Origin: Pseudomonas viridiflava
GTDB taxonomy: Bacteria > Pseudomonadota > Gammaproteobacteria > Pseudomonadales > Pseudomonadaceae
Direction of reading: 5' to 3'
Length of the DNA: 51,334 bases
Assembly: GCF_001642795.1 (NCBI RefSeq)
Contig: NZ_LKEH01000047.1
Span: 236,290 to 287,623, forward strand
Within the stretch, counting starts at the first letter, position 1. Every line of letters begins with the position of its first letter. The notes beneath the pieces were generated by a model. It did not search any database. It was not told the DNA's origin and saw only the letters and a program-made list of their open reading frames with translations. Positions 1 to 7,960 of this stretch are shown here, piece by piece. Position numbers and translations under genes: made by a program.

Positions 1-42
1 GGCGCAACAGCGCTACGTCGAAGACGTGGTGGCGCCTCTCAC
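1..42 (-). repeat. 41-base palindromic repeat, copy 1 (cut by the window edge)
   Basis: Read on the minus strand this begins GTGAGAGGCGCCACC and contains the hairpin ACGTC-TTC-GACGT. It matches 44910-44950 at all but three or four positions, in the opposite orientation. It lies just beyond the stop of the last gene of the ABC operon, so it may act at the 3' end of that transcript. The left boundary cannot be seen. Confidence 0.75.
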
Positions 43-87
43 AATGGGTAGTGTTTCTTCAGCGGGCTGAGTCCTGGCTGAAATGCT

Positions 88-741
88 TCAGGTCCAGCTG
101 TGCACTGGCCATCCGGCCTTCTGCGCATGCTCGAGCAGCACCGGATCCGGATTGACCACATTCGGATGGTCAACCTTGAGCAACAACGGCAAATCGTTGC
201 GCGAATCCGAATAGAAACTCGCCCCCTCCAGGTTTTCCCCTTCGGCATCCAGCCAGTCCATCAGGCGGGTAATCTTGCCTTCGCGATAGGTCATCACACC
301 GACCGTGCCACCGCTGTAAACGCCGTGTTGCACGTCCAGGTCGATACCCAGCACTTCGTCGATGCCAAGACGTTCGGCAATCGGCTTGACCAGATGCACG
401 CCCGAGGCAGAGATCACCAGAATTCGGTCACCCCTGGCGCGATGCTGGGCGATGCATTTGCAGGCGTCGCTGTAGATGATCGGCTCGATCACGTCTTCCA
501 CCCACGGGCCTACGAGGTGATCGATTTCTTCCGGCGTGCGACCTGCCATCGGTTCAAGGCTGAACGCCATGTAGTCTTCCATCGCCAGCTCACCGGCGCT
601 GTAAGCGGCCATCAGCTCGTCGTTGCGCTGCATGAACGAAACCGGATCGACCCAGCCGAGGCGGCCCATCTGTTCGCTCCACAGGGTGGCGCAGTCACCG
701 CCGATCAGGGTTTCGTCCAGGTCGAAAATTGCTAAAGCCAT
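88..741 (-). CDS. HAD-IB family hydrolase (SerB/PGP-like phosphatase)
   Basis: The 217-residue protein is a cytoplasmic haloacid-dehalogenase phosphatase of the phosphoserine-phosphatase-like subfamily. Motif I is DLDET with Asp7 and Asp9, motif II is the ISAS serine near residue 111, motif III is Lys156 and motif IV is SDSRND with Asp179 and Asp183, so the active site is intact. The helical cap lies at about residues 20-90. I chose the ATG at 741 rather than 750 because the AAGG ribosome site abuts 750 but sits 9 bases before 741. It starts 27 bases after the ABC ATPase gene and is the last gene of the operon. Family knowledge allows phosphomonoester hydrolysis. From the context I infer that it removes phosphate from the product of the phosphodiesterase-like enzyme encoded upstream. 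The exact substrate is unknown. Confidence 0.88.
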   Translation of the reverse strand: MALAIFDLDETLIGGDCATLWSEQMGRLGWVDPVSFMQRNDELMAAYSAGELAMEDYMAFSLEPMAGRTPEEIDHLVGPWVEDVIEPIIYSDACKCIAQHRARGDRILVISASGVHLVKPIAERLGIDEVLGIDLDVQHGVYSGGTVGVMTYREGKITRLMDWLDAEGENLEGASFYSDSRNDLPLLLKVDHPNVVNPDPVLLEHAQKAGWPVHSWT

Positions 742-768
742 TGCATGCATCCTTAAATCATTTGTCGG

Positions 769-1758
769 TCAAGCCACCGGGCACAGGGCCGAGGGCTCGA
801 TATTCAACGTCACCCGGCGGCCGTCAGGATGCAGATCATCCGCGCTGCGGTTGAGTACGTCGACCACCAATTCCACGCCGCGCGCCTGCACGCGGTAGCG
901 AATGACGTTGCCCAGCAGGCTGTGACTGCGCACTTCGCCTTCCAGTTCGCCGGTGAGGCTCAGTTGAATGGATTCAGGCCGAATCGCGATGCGGCTGTTG
1001 ATCGGGCGCTGCATCAGGCGGCTGGCGTCGTCGGCTTCCAGCAGGTTGTAGTTGCCGATGAAGCCTGCCGCGAACACGTCCACTGGCGCGGTGTAGAGGG
1101 TTTCCGCATCGCCGCTCTGCACGATGCGGCCCTGGTTCATCAGGAAGATGCGGTCCGACATGGTCAGCGCCTCTTCCTGATCGTGAGTCACGAAAATGGT
1201 TGTCAGGCCCAGCTCGCGCTGGATCGCCCGGATCTGTTCACGCAGGTGTTTGCGGATCCGTGCATCCAGGGCCGACAGCGGTTCATCCAGCAGCAGCAGG
1301 CGCGGACGTGTCACCAGCGAGCGGGCCAGCGCCACGCGCTGGCACTGACCGCCGGACATCTGGTGCGGATAGCGCTTGGCGTAGTCCTGCAGTTCGACCA
1401 GCTTGAGAATCTCGGCGACCCGTTTGCGGCTGTCGTCAGGGCTGACCTTCTGCATGCGCAGGCCGAAGGCGACGTTCTGCTCGACCGTCATGTTGGGAAA
1501 CAGCGCGTAACTCTGGAACACCATGCCGATGTTGCGCTTCTGCGGGGCCAGCGGTACCAGGTTCTGACCGTCAAGCAGGATGCTTCCGCTGTTCACTGAC
1601 GTGAGGCCCGCGATGCAGCGCAGCAGGGTGGACTTGCCGCAGCCGGACGGGCCGAGCAGGGTGACAAACTCGCCCTTTTCGATGGCGCAGTTGATGTCGC
1701 TGAACACCGCCGTGCTGGCGTAGCTCTTCTGCAGGTTTTCAATGCTGACAAAACTCAT
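769..1758 (-). CDS. ABC importer ATP-binding protein (iron/AEP/spermidine type)
   Basis: This 329-residue ATPase powers an inner-membrane importer. Walker A is GPSGCGKST at residues 36-44, the signature is MSGGQ at 134-138 followed by CQR, Walker B is LLLLDEP at 154-160, and the switch histidine lies in VTHDQEEA. Residues after about 235 form a TOBE-like regulatory domain typical of the CysA/PotA/FbpC/PhnT group. The start lies one base after the stop of the upstream permease gene (TGA-G-ATG), which points to translational coupling. Its partners are the two permeases and the binding protein of the same operon. The domain pattern equally fits Fe(III), 2-aminoethylphosphonate and polyamine importers, so substrate cannot be read from it. 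Confidence 0.93.
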   Translation of the reverse strand: MSFVSIENLQKSYASTAVFSDINCAIEKGEFVTLLGPSGCGKSTLLRCIAGLTSVNSGSILLDGQNLVPLAPQKRNIGMVFQSYALFPNMTVEQNVAFGLRMQKVSPDDSRKRVAEILKLVELQDYAKRYPHQMSGGQCQRVALARSLVTRPRLLLLDEPLSALDARIRKHLREQIRAIQRELGLTTIFVTHDQEEALTMSDRIFLMNQGRIVQSGDAETLYTAPVDVFAAGFIGNYNLLEADDASRLMQRPINSRIAIRPESIQLSLTGELEGEVRSHSLLGNVIRYRVQARGVELVVDVLNRSADDLHPDGRRVTLNIEPSALCPVA

Positions 1759-1759
1759 C

Positions 1760-2557
1760 TCAGTCTTTGTCCTTGTTCAGTCGATTGGCGGCCCAGGTCA
1801 GCACCAGCACGAAGAGGAAGTAGGAAATCACCAGTGCGCTGTTGAAGTGGCCACTGCTGTTGCGCATGTTGTTGAGGTAGACCTGCAGAGTCTCGTAGCG
1901 CGTGCCGACCAGCAGGTTGGCGAACACGAACTCGCCGAACAGGAAGGAGAACGACAGTAGCAACGCGATCATCAGGCCCTTGCGCAGGTTCGGCAGCACC
2001 ACGATGAAGGCCGCCTGCCAGGTACTGGCACCCAGCAGCTGGGCGCTGTCCATCAGGTCGGTCAGGTTGATCGCCTGCAGGTTGTTGGTGATGGCGCGGT
2101 ACATGAAGGGCAGGGCAACGGTGAAGTAGCAACCGATCAGAATCCACGGTGTACCGACCATCGCCATCGGGCCTGAACCATACAACTGCAGCAGACCCAC
2201 CGACGACACCACGGGCGGCACGGCGAAGGGCAGCAGGATCAGGATGTTCATCAGTCCGTCGAGGCGCGGAAAGTGGTAATGCACCACGAACAGCAGCGGC
2301 AGAATCAGCACCACTGACAGCATCAGCGCGCCGACGCAGACCAGCAGTGACTGGCTGAATGCAGCCAGAAAACGCGGGTCGCTCCAGAGCGCCACGTACC
2401 ACTTGAAGGTCAGTCCGCTGGGCAGAATGGTTGCCGACCAACTGGTCGATATCGAATACAGAAAGGTGCCCGCCAGGGGCAGCAGCAGAGTGAGGAACAG
2501 CAGGTACACCACAGTCTTGTGGTAGACGCCGGCAGGCCCTTTTTCAACGCGCGACAT
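1760..2557 (-). CDS. ABC importer permease, second subunit
   Basis: A 265-residue inner-membrane permease of the BPD_transp_1 family with about six hydrophobic segments. The first is near residues 14-34. The EAA-like coupling loop is seen around LLGASTWQAAFIVVLPNLRKG, roughly residues 174-195. The start at 2557 has a good AGGAG site (AAAAGGAGCTACC before the ATG) and overlaps the end of the first permease gene by 14 bases. It pairs with the neighbouring permease to form a heterodimeric channel of the kind found in PhnUV-type systems. Confidence 0.92.
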   Translation of the reverse strand: MSRVEKGPAGVYHKTVVYLLFLTLLLPLAGTFLYSISTSWSATILPSGLTFKWYVALWSDPRFLAAFSQSLLVCVGALMLSVVLILPLLFVVHYHFPRLDGLMNILILLPFAVPPVVSSVGLLQLYGSGPMAMVGTPWILIGCYFTVALPFMYRAITNNLQAINLTDLMDSAQLLGASTWQAAFIVVLPNLRKGLMIALLLSFSFLFGEFVFANLLVGTRYETLQVYLNNMRNSSGHFNSALVISYFLFVLVLTWAANRLNKDKD

Positions 2558-3386
2558 GGTAGCTCCTTTTCAACAGCCACTGATGGATCACCGTCACCAG
2601 GGTCATGAGGCCTACCAGAATCATCGCCAGCGCACTGGCCATGTTCGGGTCGAGCGTGATGTCGCCCGCCACCATGGCGGCGATGCGGATCGGCAATACG
2701 TTGAAGTTGCCGGTGGTCAGCGCGTAGACCGTAGCGTACGCACCCAGGGCATTGGCCAGGAGAATGACAAAGGTGCCGAGCAGGGCAGGTGTCAGCACGG
2801 GCAGGCCGATATAGCGCCAGAACTGGAAGCTGCTGGCACCCAGCAGGGCGGCCGACTCGTTCCAGTCCTCGCGCACGGCATCGAACGCCGGGTACAGCAG
2901 CAGGACGCCGAGCGGAATCTGGAAGTAGGTGTAGAGGATGATCAGCCCGGTCTTGGAGTACAGGTTGAAGTCATCGATGATCCCGGCGTCCTTGAGGATC
3001 AGCGTCAGCGCGCCGTTGAAGCCCAATAGGATGATGAAGGCGAATGCCAGCGGGACACCGGCGAAGTTGCTGGTCATGTTGGCGAACGAATTGACGAAGT
3101 CCCGCAGTCGCGAATCGACCTTGCGCAACGAATAGGCGCCGAGGATCGAAATCAGAATGCCGAACAGGCTCGACCAGAAACTGATCTCCAGGCTGAACTG
3201 CATGGCCTGGCGATAGAAGCGCGAATTGAACGCCTTGCTGAAGTTCTCCAGGCCCCAGCCGCTGTCACTCTGCATGCTGTGGATCGCCACCCAGAACAGC
3301 GGGGCGATCTGGAATACGATAAAAAACAATGCAAAGGGCACCAGGCACAACAGCGCGAGCCATTTGCCTCGGGTAAAGGGGGTCAA
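2544..3386 (-). CDS. ABC importer permease, first subunit (TTG start)
   Basis: A 280-residue inner-membrane permease. Hydrophobic segments begin near residue 10 (LALLCLVPFALFFIVFQIAP) and there are about six in all. The coupling loop ESAALLGASSFQFWRYIGLP is conserved for the family. The open frame extends further upstream, but that part lies inside the phosphodiesterase-like gene. I place the start at the TTG at 3386, which overlaps that gene's TGA (TTGA) and has a GGGAG site 8 bases before it. This fits tight coupling through the operon. The start is inferred and the family is certain. Confidence 0.88.
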   Translation of the reverse strand: MTPFTRGKWLALLCLVPFALFFIVFQIAPLFWVAIHSMQSDSGWGLENFSKAFNSRFYRQAMQFSLEISFWSSLFGILISILGAYSLRKVDSRLRDFVNSFANMTSNFAGVPLAFAFIILLGFNGALTLILKDAGIIDDFNLYSKTGLIILYTYFQIPLGVLLLYPAFDAVREDWNESAALLGASSFQFWRYIGLPVLTPALLGTFVILLANALGAYATVYALTTGNFNVLPIRIAAMVAGDITLDPNMASALAMILVGLMTLVTVIHQWLLKRSYHVAR

Positions 3387-4189
3387 TTGAGGATCTCCCG
3401 GCACACGGGTTTGTCGTGGGGCACGCCGAGCAGTTCGCAGATCGTGCCGCACAGATCGGTCTGGCGCGGCTTGGCGTCAGGGTCCAGGCTGAACGCCTGA
3501 CCCAGCACGAACAGCGGTACTTCGCGCTCTTCGGGCAGCAGGCCGTTGTGCGAGCGGTCGTTGTTCATGCCATGGTCTGCGGTGATCAGCACCTGATAGC
3601 CCGCGTCCAGCCAGCCCTGCAGGTAGTCGGCCAGAATGATGTCGGCGCTGCGCGCGCTGTTGCGGTACTGCGGGGTGTCGAGGCCGTGCTTATGCCCGGC
3701 GTCGTCGATGTTCATGGGGTGAATCAACAGAAAATTCGGCGCGTGTTTCAGGCGCAGGCTTTCTGCGTCGGCGAACAGATGTGAATCCGGATAATGGTCT
3801 GCCCAGTAGAACAGCCCGTGCTGAATCGGCAGTTCCGGTGCCTCGGTGTTTCGGTCGCGTGCCGCCTCGAACGGCGTGCGATTGTACAGCTCGCTGAACC
3901 AGTGATAGGCCGCAGCCGCCGTGCTCAGCCCGGCGTCGCGGGCATAATGGAACACGCTGCGTTCACGGGACAGGCGCGACACGTTGTTGTGCACGATGCC
4001 GCTTTCGATGGGCGCGACACCGGTCAGGATGCATTCGTAGAGCGGGCGTGACAGTGCGGGCAGTTCGCATTCCAGCTTGTACAGCGCTGCGCGTCCTGCG
4101 GCGTGCCAGGCCTGAAGATGGCCCATCGCATGCCGTGCCACTTCGTAATTGAGGCCGTCGAGCACGATGAGGATGACATTGTGTTTCAT
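3383..4189 (-). CDS. Alkaline-phosphatase-superfamily phosphodiesterase/phosphonatase-like enzyme
   Basis: This 268-residue protein belongs to the nucleotide pyrophosphatase/phosphodiesterase branch of the alkaline phosphatase superfamily. The two-metal site can be read: Asp11 in VLDGL, a likely nucleophile Ser47 in LPALSRP, Asp162 and His166 in DDAGHKHG, Asp205-His206 in TADHG, and His214. There is no signal peptide, so it should act in the cytoplasm after import. It is short for the family, and the nucleophile is Ser where many NPP enzymes have Thr. I prefer the ATG at 4189, where MKHNVILIVLDG begins, over an upstream ATG at 4219. It sits between the binding-protein and permease genes. I infer that it cleaves the imported phosphorus compound. 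Phosphodiester, pyrophosphate and phosphonate substrates are all possible. Confidence 0.82.
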   Translation of the reverse strand: MKHNVILIVLDGLNYEVARHAMGHLQAWHAAGRAALYKLECELPALSRPLYECILTGVAPIESGIVHNNVSRLSRERSVFHYARDAGLSTAAAAYHWFSELYNRTPFEAARDRNTEAPELPIQHGLFYWADHYPDSHLFADAESLRLKHAPNFLLIHPMNIDDAGHKHGLDTPQYRNSARSADIILADYLQGWLDAGYQVLITADHGMNNDRSHNGLLPEEREVPLFVLGQAFSLDPDAKPRQTDLCGTICELLGVPHDKPVCREILN

Positions 4190-4229
4190 GGGCAACTCGC
4201 TTGGGTGCGGATATGGCATGACCCGGCAC

Positions 4230-4248
4230 GGGCGAGGAGGGCTCGCCC
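4230..4248 (-). other. Stem-loop between binding-protein and phosphodiesterase genes
   Basis: GGGCGAG and CTCGCCC form a 7-base-pair stem around a 5-base loop in the roughly 100-base gap after the binding-protein gene. No T-run follows. Such hairpins after binding-protein genes often protect the upstream mRNA and raise binding-protein yield over the membrane subunits. That role here is inferred. Confidence 0.5.
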
Positions 4249-4288
4249 GCGCATGAGATGCGACATCATCCTTGAGTCGCGCAGAGCA

Positions 4289-5356
4289 TCAGTTCATCTC
4301 GATGATGACTTGCTCGTTCCACTTCTGAGGCAGGGCCTTGGAGGTCTTTTCCCAGGCTTCTGCGTCCTTGATCGGCGTGACGTTCTTGTACTGCTCGTTT
4401 GGCAGCAGCTTGGCTTTCACGTCTTCAGGCAGGGTGACATGCTCGGCACGAATCGGACGTGCGTTGCCTTTGGCCAGCTGGATCTGGCCCGCGTCGCTGA
4501 ACACGTACTCACGCGCCAGTTTGGCGGCGTTCGGGTGTTTGGCGTACTTGTTGATGATGGTGGTGTAGCCGGAGATTACCGAGCCGTCCGATGGGATCAG
4601 CACTACGTAATCATCAGGTTTGGTCATCTTGGCGCGATAGTTCAGGCCGTTGAAGTCCCAGACCACGCCCACTTCGACTTCACCTTTTTCGATGGTCTGA
4701 ATGGTCGGGTTGGCCAGCGACAGGCGCTTCTGTTTGGCGAGTTCCGTGAATAGTTGCAGGCCTGGTTCGATGTTGGCCTCGTTACCTTTCATGGCGAAGG
4801 CGGCGGCCAGCACGCCGTTGGACGCCTGGGCGGCAGAACTCACGTCACCGATGGAGACTTTGTATTTGCCGGTTTTCAGGTCGGCCCAGGTTTTCGGGAT
4901 TTCGGATCCGTGCAGCAGGTTCTTGTTTACAATGAACGCAATGGTGCCGGTGTAGGCCAATGCCCAGTGGCCGTCCTTGTCCTTGGCCCAGTCTGGAATC
5001 TGGTTCCAGGTACTTGGTTTGTAAGGCTGGGTGACGCCCTTGGCGACGGCGATGGGGCCGAAGGCTGCGCCTACGTCACCGATATCGCCGCTGGCATTGT
5101 CTTTTTCCGCATCGAACTTGGCCACTTCCTGCGCCGAACTCATGTCGGTGTCGGTGTGCTTGAGACCGTATTTGGCTTCCAGATCGGTCCAGATGCCGCC
5201 CCAGTTCGCCCAGTCATCCGGCATGCCAAGGCTGTTGATGGCGCCTTCAGCCTTGGCTGCGGCTTCCAGGGTCTTGAGGTCTGTGTCCGCAGCCATGACT
5301 GACGCGCTCATGGCGATGGCCGAGCCGAGGAGTGATGCCAACAAAAGATGTTTCAT
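4289..5356 (-). CDS. Periplasmic solute-binding protein (family 1, iron/AEP-like)
   Basis: A 355-residue exported binding protein. A signal peptide covers about residues 1-22 and ends at SVMA. The fold type is the family-1 extracellular binding protein group, supported by GTIAFIVNKNLL, the WADLKTGKYK stretch and a hinge pattern seen in ferric and aminoethylphosphonate binders. AGGAG lies 7 bases before the ATG. It is the first gene of the minus-strand operon, with an operator-like site about 50 bases upstream. The ligand is not evident. The co-encoded phosphodiesterase-like and phosphatase enzymes make an organophosphorus ligand more likely than iron. Confidence 0.9.
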   Translation of the reverse strand: MKHLLLASLLGSAIAMSASVMAADTDLKTLEAAAKAEGAINSLGMPDDWANWGGIWTDLEAKYGLKHTDTDMSSAQEVAKFDAEKDNASGDIGDVGAAFGPIAVAKGVTQPYKPSTWNQIPDWAKDKDGHWALAYTGTIAFIVNKNLLHGSEIPKTWADLKTGKYKVSIGDVSSAAQASNGVLAAAFAMKGNEANIEPGLQLFTELAKQKRLSLANPTIQTIEKGEVEVGVVWDFNGLNYRAKMTKPDDYVVLIPSDGSVISGYTTIINKYAKHPNAAKLAREYVFSDAGQIQLAKGNARPIRAEHVTLPEDVKAKLLPNEQYKNVTPIKDAEAWEKTSKALPQKWNEQVIIEMN

Positions 5357-5406
5357 TCGAAGCTCCTAGTGTACTTCTTTACCGGAAGTGTTCGTTGCGG
5401 ATGGTT

Positions 5407-5418
5407 TGGTCTAGATCA
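5407..5418. promoter_or_regulatory. HutC/GntR-type operator candidate upstream of the ABC operon
   Basis: TGGTCTAGATCA matches the palindrome TGGTCTAGACCA, known as a binding site for UTRA regulators such as DasR, at 11 of 12 positions. It lies 51-62 bases before the binding-protein start, where a repressor could block the promoter. It most likely binds the divergent regulator at 5713. Confidence 0.6.
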
Positions 5419-5609
5419 GCAATACCTGAGCCAAGTTAGGCCTGTTGCATGACATTTTCGTGTCGGGCCGCGTGGTTGATTCCACATTGCCTGCATTCGG
5501 TCACTGCCTGGCGCTAAGCGTAGACCAGACTCAAGTGCTTGCTCCTCAAGGGCTTGAGGGCTGTCTGGGCGGGGGTTGGCATGGATCATGTAGCAGCGTG
5601 TCACAGGAC

Positions 5610-5620
5610 GGTCATAGACC
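5610..5620. promoter_or_regulatory. Possible third operator, altered spacing
   Basis: GGTC-ATA-GACC is a perfect 4-base inverted repeat with the half-sites of the two stronger operators but a 3-base centre. The site lies between them in the 356-base divergent region, which otherwise shows no gene. Confidence 0.25.
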
Positions 5621-5687
5621 CGGCCTAGGCTTGCTGCAACACGGCTGATGACAACGGCAGGGGTTAAAGCGTGCCCCACGACAGGGC

Positions 5688-5699
5688 TGGTCTAGTCCA
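5688..5699. promoter_or_regulatory. HutC/GntR-type operator candidate upstream of the regulator gene
   Basis: TGGTCTAGTCCA matches TGGTCTAGACCA at 11 of 12 positions and ends 13 bases before the regulator start. That position suggests autoregulation by blocking transcription or initiation. Confidence 0.6.
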
Positions 5700-5712
5700 G
5701 ACAGGTAGCTGA

Positions 5713-6432
5713 ATGCGCGAAGATGTGCCACGAGCGGTAACCACCATTTGCCACGCCCTGCAAGAGCAGATCGAGCACGGCCTGTTGCCGCCTGGCAGCA
5801 AACTGCCGGCCGAGCGCAAGCTCAGCGAGGTGTTCGACACCACGCGTATTACCTTGCGTGAGGCGCTTGTACAACTGGAGGCCATGGGGCTGGTGTATCG
5901 CGAGGAGCGTCGTGGCTGGTTCATCTCGCCTCCGCGACTGGCCTATGACCTGATTCGTCGCAGTCACTTTCACGCGATGGTCTCGGCGCAGGGGCGAGTG
6001 GCGCAGACTCAGGTCCTGTCGGCACGTCTGCAGCCTGCCTCGGCAATGATCTGCGCCATGCTGGAGTTGCCTGCGTTGTCCAGCGTCATCCAGATCTGCC
6101 GCGCACGTCGCATTGATCAGCGGTTGGTGCTGTACGTCGAGCACTACCTGAAGCCGGAGTTCTTTCCGGGGATTCTGGATTTTGACATGGAGCAGTCGCT
6201 GACCGAATTGTATGCCCGTCAATACGACCTGCGTTACGGGCAGGTCCGTTTCGAGATGGTGCCCACCGCGTTGCACGCCGAAGCCGCAGCCGCTCTGAAA
6301 GTATCTGTCGGCAGTCCGGGTTTGCGCATTGCGCGGATCAACTATGACCAGCAGGGCCGTCTGATCGATTGCGATCTGGAGTACTGGCGTCACGATGCCA
6401 TTCACGTGAGCGCTATGGTGCGGGATATCTGA
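5713..6432 (+). CDS. GntR-family regulator with UTRA effector domain
   Basis: A 239-residue HutC/PhnR-type transcription factor. Residues 1-70 are the winged helix, with the typical LPPGSKLPAERKLSEVFDTT and RITLREALVQLEAMGLV stretch. Residues from about 90 to 235 form the UTRA ligand-binding domain, which includes LVLYVEHYLKPEFFPG. Regulators of this type usually release DNA on binding a pathway metabolite, and phosphonate operons of the phnRSTUV type carry one. It is divergent from the ABC operon and shares a 356-base intergenic region holding two near-consensus operators. I infer that it represses the operon until substrate is present. Confidence 0.9.
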   Translation: MREDVPRAVTTICHALQEQIEHGLLPPGSKLPAERKLSEVFDTTRITLREALVQLEAMGLVYREERRGWFISPPRLAYDLIRRSHFHAMVSAQGRVAQTQVLSARLQPASAMICAMLELPALSSVIQICRARRIDQRLVLYVEHYLKPEFFPGILDFDMEQSLTELYARQYDLRYGQVRFEMVPTALHAEAAAALKVSVGSPGLRIARINYDQQGRLIDCDLEYWRHDAIHVSAMVRDI

Positions 6433-6450
6433 GGGATGAAGCCTGTTGTC

Positions 6451-6471
6451 CGCGGGCCGCCGAGGCCCGCG
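6451..6471. terminator. Strong GC hairpin between convergent genes
   Basis: CGCGGGCC and GGCCCGCG form a perfect 8-base-pair stem with loop GCCGA, between the regulator stop and the apeB stop. It could serve both strands. There is no T-run, so intrinsic termination is uncertain. Confidence 0.5.
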
Positions 6472-6487
6472 AACATCATGCGCTGGG

Positions 6488-7777
6488 TTACGGCAGCTCG
6501 TGGCTGGCGTAGAAGGCGGTGAGTACCTTGACCAGATGCGCCAGGTCATGGCTGCCGGCCAGTTCGCGAATCGAGTGCATGGCGAAGGTCGGCAGACCGA
6601 TGTCCACGGTGCGGATACCCAGATGGCTGGCGGTGATCGGCCCGATGGTCGAGCCGCACGCCATGTCGCTGCGCACCACAAAGCTCTGTACCGGCACTTC
6701 TTCGGCCATGCACAGATGGCGGAAGAAACCGGCGGTTTCGCTGTTGGTGGCGTAACGCTGGTTGCTGTTGACCTTGATCACCGGCCCGGCGTTGAGCTTC
6801 GGCCCGTGGTTGGCGTCGTGCTTGTCGGCATAATTGGGGTGAATGCCGTGGGCGTTGTCAGCCGAGATCAGCAACGATCTCTGGATGGTACGCACGTAGT
6901 CTTCGCTGCTCGGCAGCAGGCGCTGAACGATCTGTTCCAGCATCGCGCTGTCCGCACCGCAGGCTGACGACGAGCCGACTTCTTCATGGTCGGTGCACAC
7001 CAGCAGGGCGGTTTCATCGCTGTCGCTGTTGAGCAGCGCCTGCAGCCCGGCGAAACAGGACAACAAGTTGTCCAGACGCGCACCGGCCAGGAAGTCGCCG
7101 TTCAGGCCGACCACTGCAGCGCCTTGGGTGTCGTAGAAGCTCAACTCGTAATCCAGCACCACGTCGGCGTTCAGGCCATGTTCGCGCGCCAGTTGATCGG
7201 TCAGCAGGGCGCGGAAGTCGGCACGTTCGTCACCGGCCACCTGGGCCAGGATAGGTGGCAGTTCGTTCTGCGGATTGATCGGCCAGCCTTCGTTGGCGGT
7301 CCGGTTCAGGTGGATCGCCAGATTGGGGATGATCGCGATCGGCAACTTGAAGTCGATCAGCTGGCTTTCTACCTTGCCGTCACGACGGAAAGTGACACGG
7401 CCGGCCAGCGACAGGTCGCGGTCGAACCACGGGGCCAGCAGTGCGCCGCCGTAGACTTCCACGCCCAGTTGCCAGAAACCCTGACGTTGCAGCTCGGGTT
7501 GCGGCTTGACCCGCAGGCACGGGCTGTCGGTGTGCGCGCCGACCATGCGGATACCGCCGGTCAGTGGCGACTGACGGCCCATGCGGACGGCGACGATGGA
7601 GGAGTCATTGCGCGTGACGTAGTAACGCCCGCCGGTCTCGATGGACCAGGTGTCGCGCTCGTCCAGACGCTGAAAACCGGCAGCTTCAAGGTGTTGTACG
7701 AGGGTGGCGGTGGCATGGAACGGTGTAGGAGAGGCCTTGAGGAAATCGATCAGGCCTTTATTCAACTCTTCGCGCAT
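6488..7777 (-). CDS. apeB: M18-family aminopeptidase
   Basis: A 429-residue cytoplasmic zinc aminopeptidase of family M18, close to the usual length. Metal and catalytic motifs are GAHTDSPCLRVKP near residue 80, an Asp in GARLDNLLS, the Glu pair in DHEEVGSSS, and the C-terminal GIRTVDIGLPTFAMHSIRE with its histidine. It removes N-terminal residues from peptides, often acidic ones in this family. GGAGCTAGTT precedes the ATG. It is convergent with the regulator gene and separated by 183 bases from rluA on the same strand, so it probably has its own promoter. Confidence 0.93.
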   Translation of the reverse strand: MREELNKGLIDFLKASPTPFHATATLVQHLEAAGFQRLDERDTWSIETGGRYYVTRNDSSIVAVRMGRQSPLTGGIRMVGAHTDSPCLRVKPQPELQRQGFWQLGVEVYGGALLAPWFDRDLSLAGRVTFRRDGKVESQLIDFKLPIAIIPNLAIHLNRTANEGWPINPQNELPPILAQVAGDERADFRALLTDQLAREHGLNADVVLDYELSFYDTQGAAVVGLNGDFLAGARLDNLLSCFAGLQALLNSDSDETALLVCTDHEEVGSSSACGADSAMLEQIVQRLLPSSEDYVRTIQRSLLISADNAHGIHPNYADKHDANHGPKLNAGPVIKVNSNQRYATNSETAGFFRHLCMAEEVPVQSFVVRSDMACGSTIGPITASHLGIRTVDIGLPTFAMHSIRELAGSHDLAHLVKVLTAFYASHELP

Positions 7778-7960
7778 AACTAGCTCCAGACAGCAATGGC
7801 GCGAGTTTACCGCATTGGCCGCGAACTCTGTACGTGGGAAACGCCGCTATCGCTCGCAGCCATACGAGATTTCGGCAAGCTGCCTCCGCTCCCACCAGAG
7901 CTGCGCTTGTTCAGCGAGCTAAATGCTTTATACGCGAACGCTTGTCTGCGACTGTCGACA

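Noticed and set aside
769..5356. Assignment of the first ABC operon as a ferric iron importer
   Set aside because: The binding protein and ATPase families include iron systems, but the two co-encoded phosphoryl-processing enzymes and the UTRA regulator do not fit iron uptake.
5416..5679. 87-codon open frame in the divergent regulatory region
   Set aside because: No ribosome site or recognisable sequence, and it would overlap the operator candidates.
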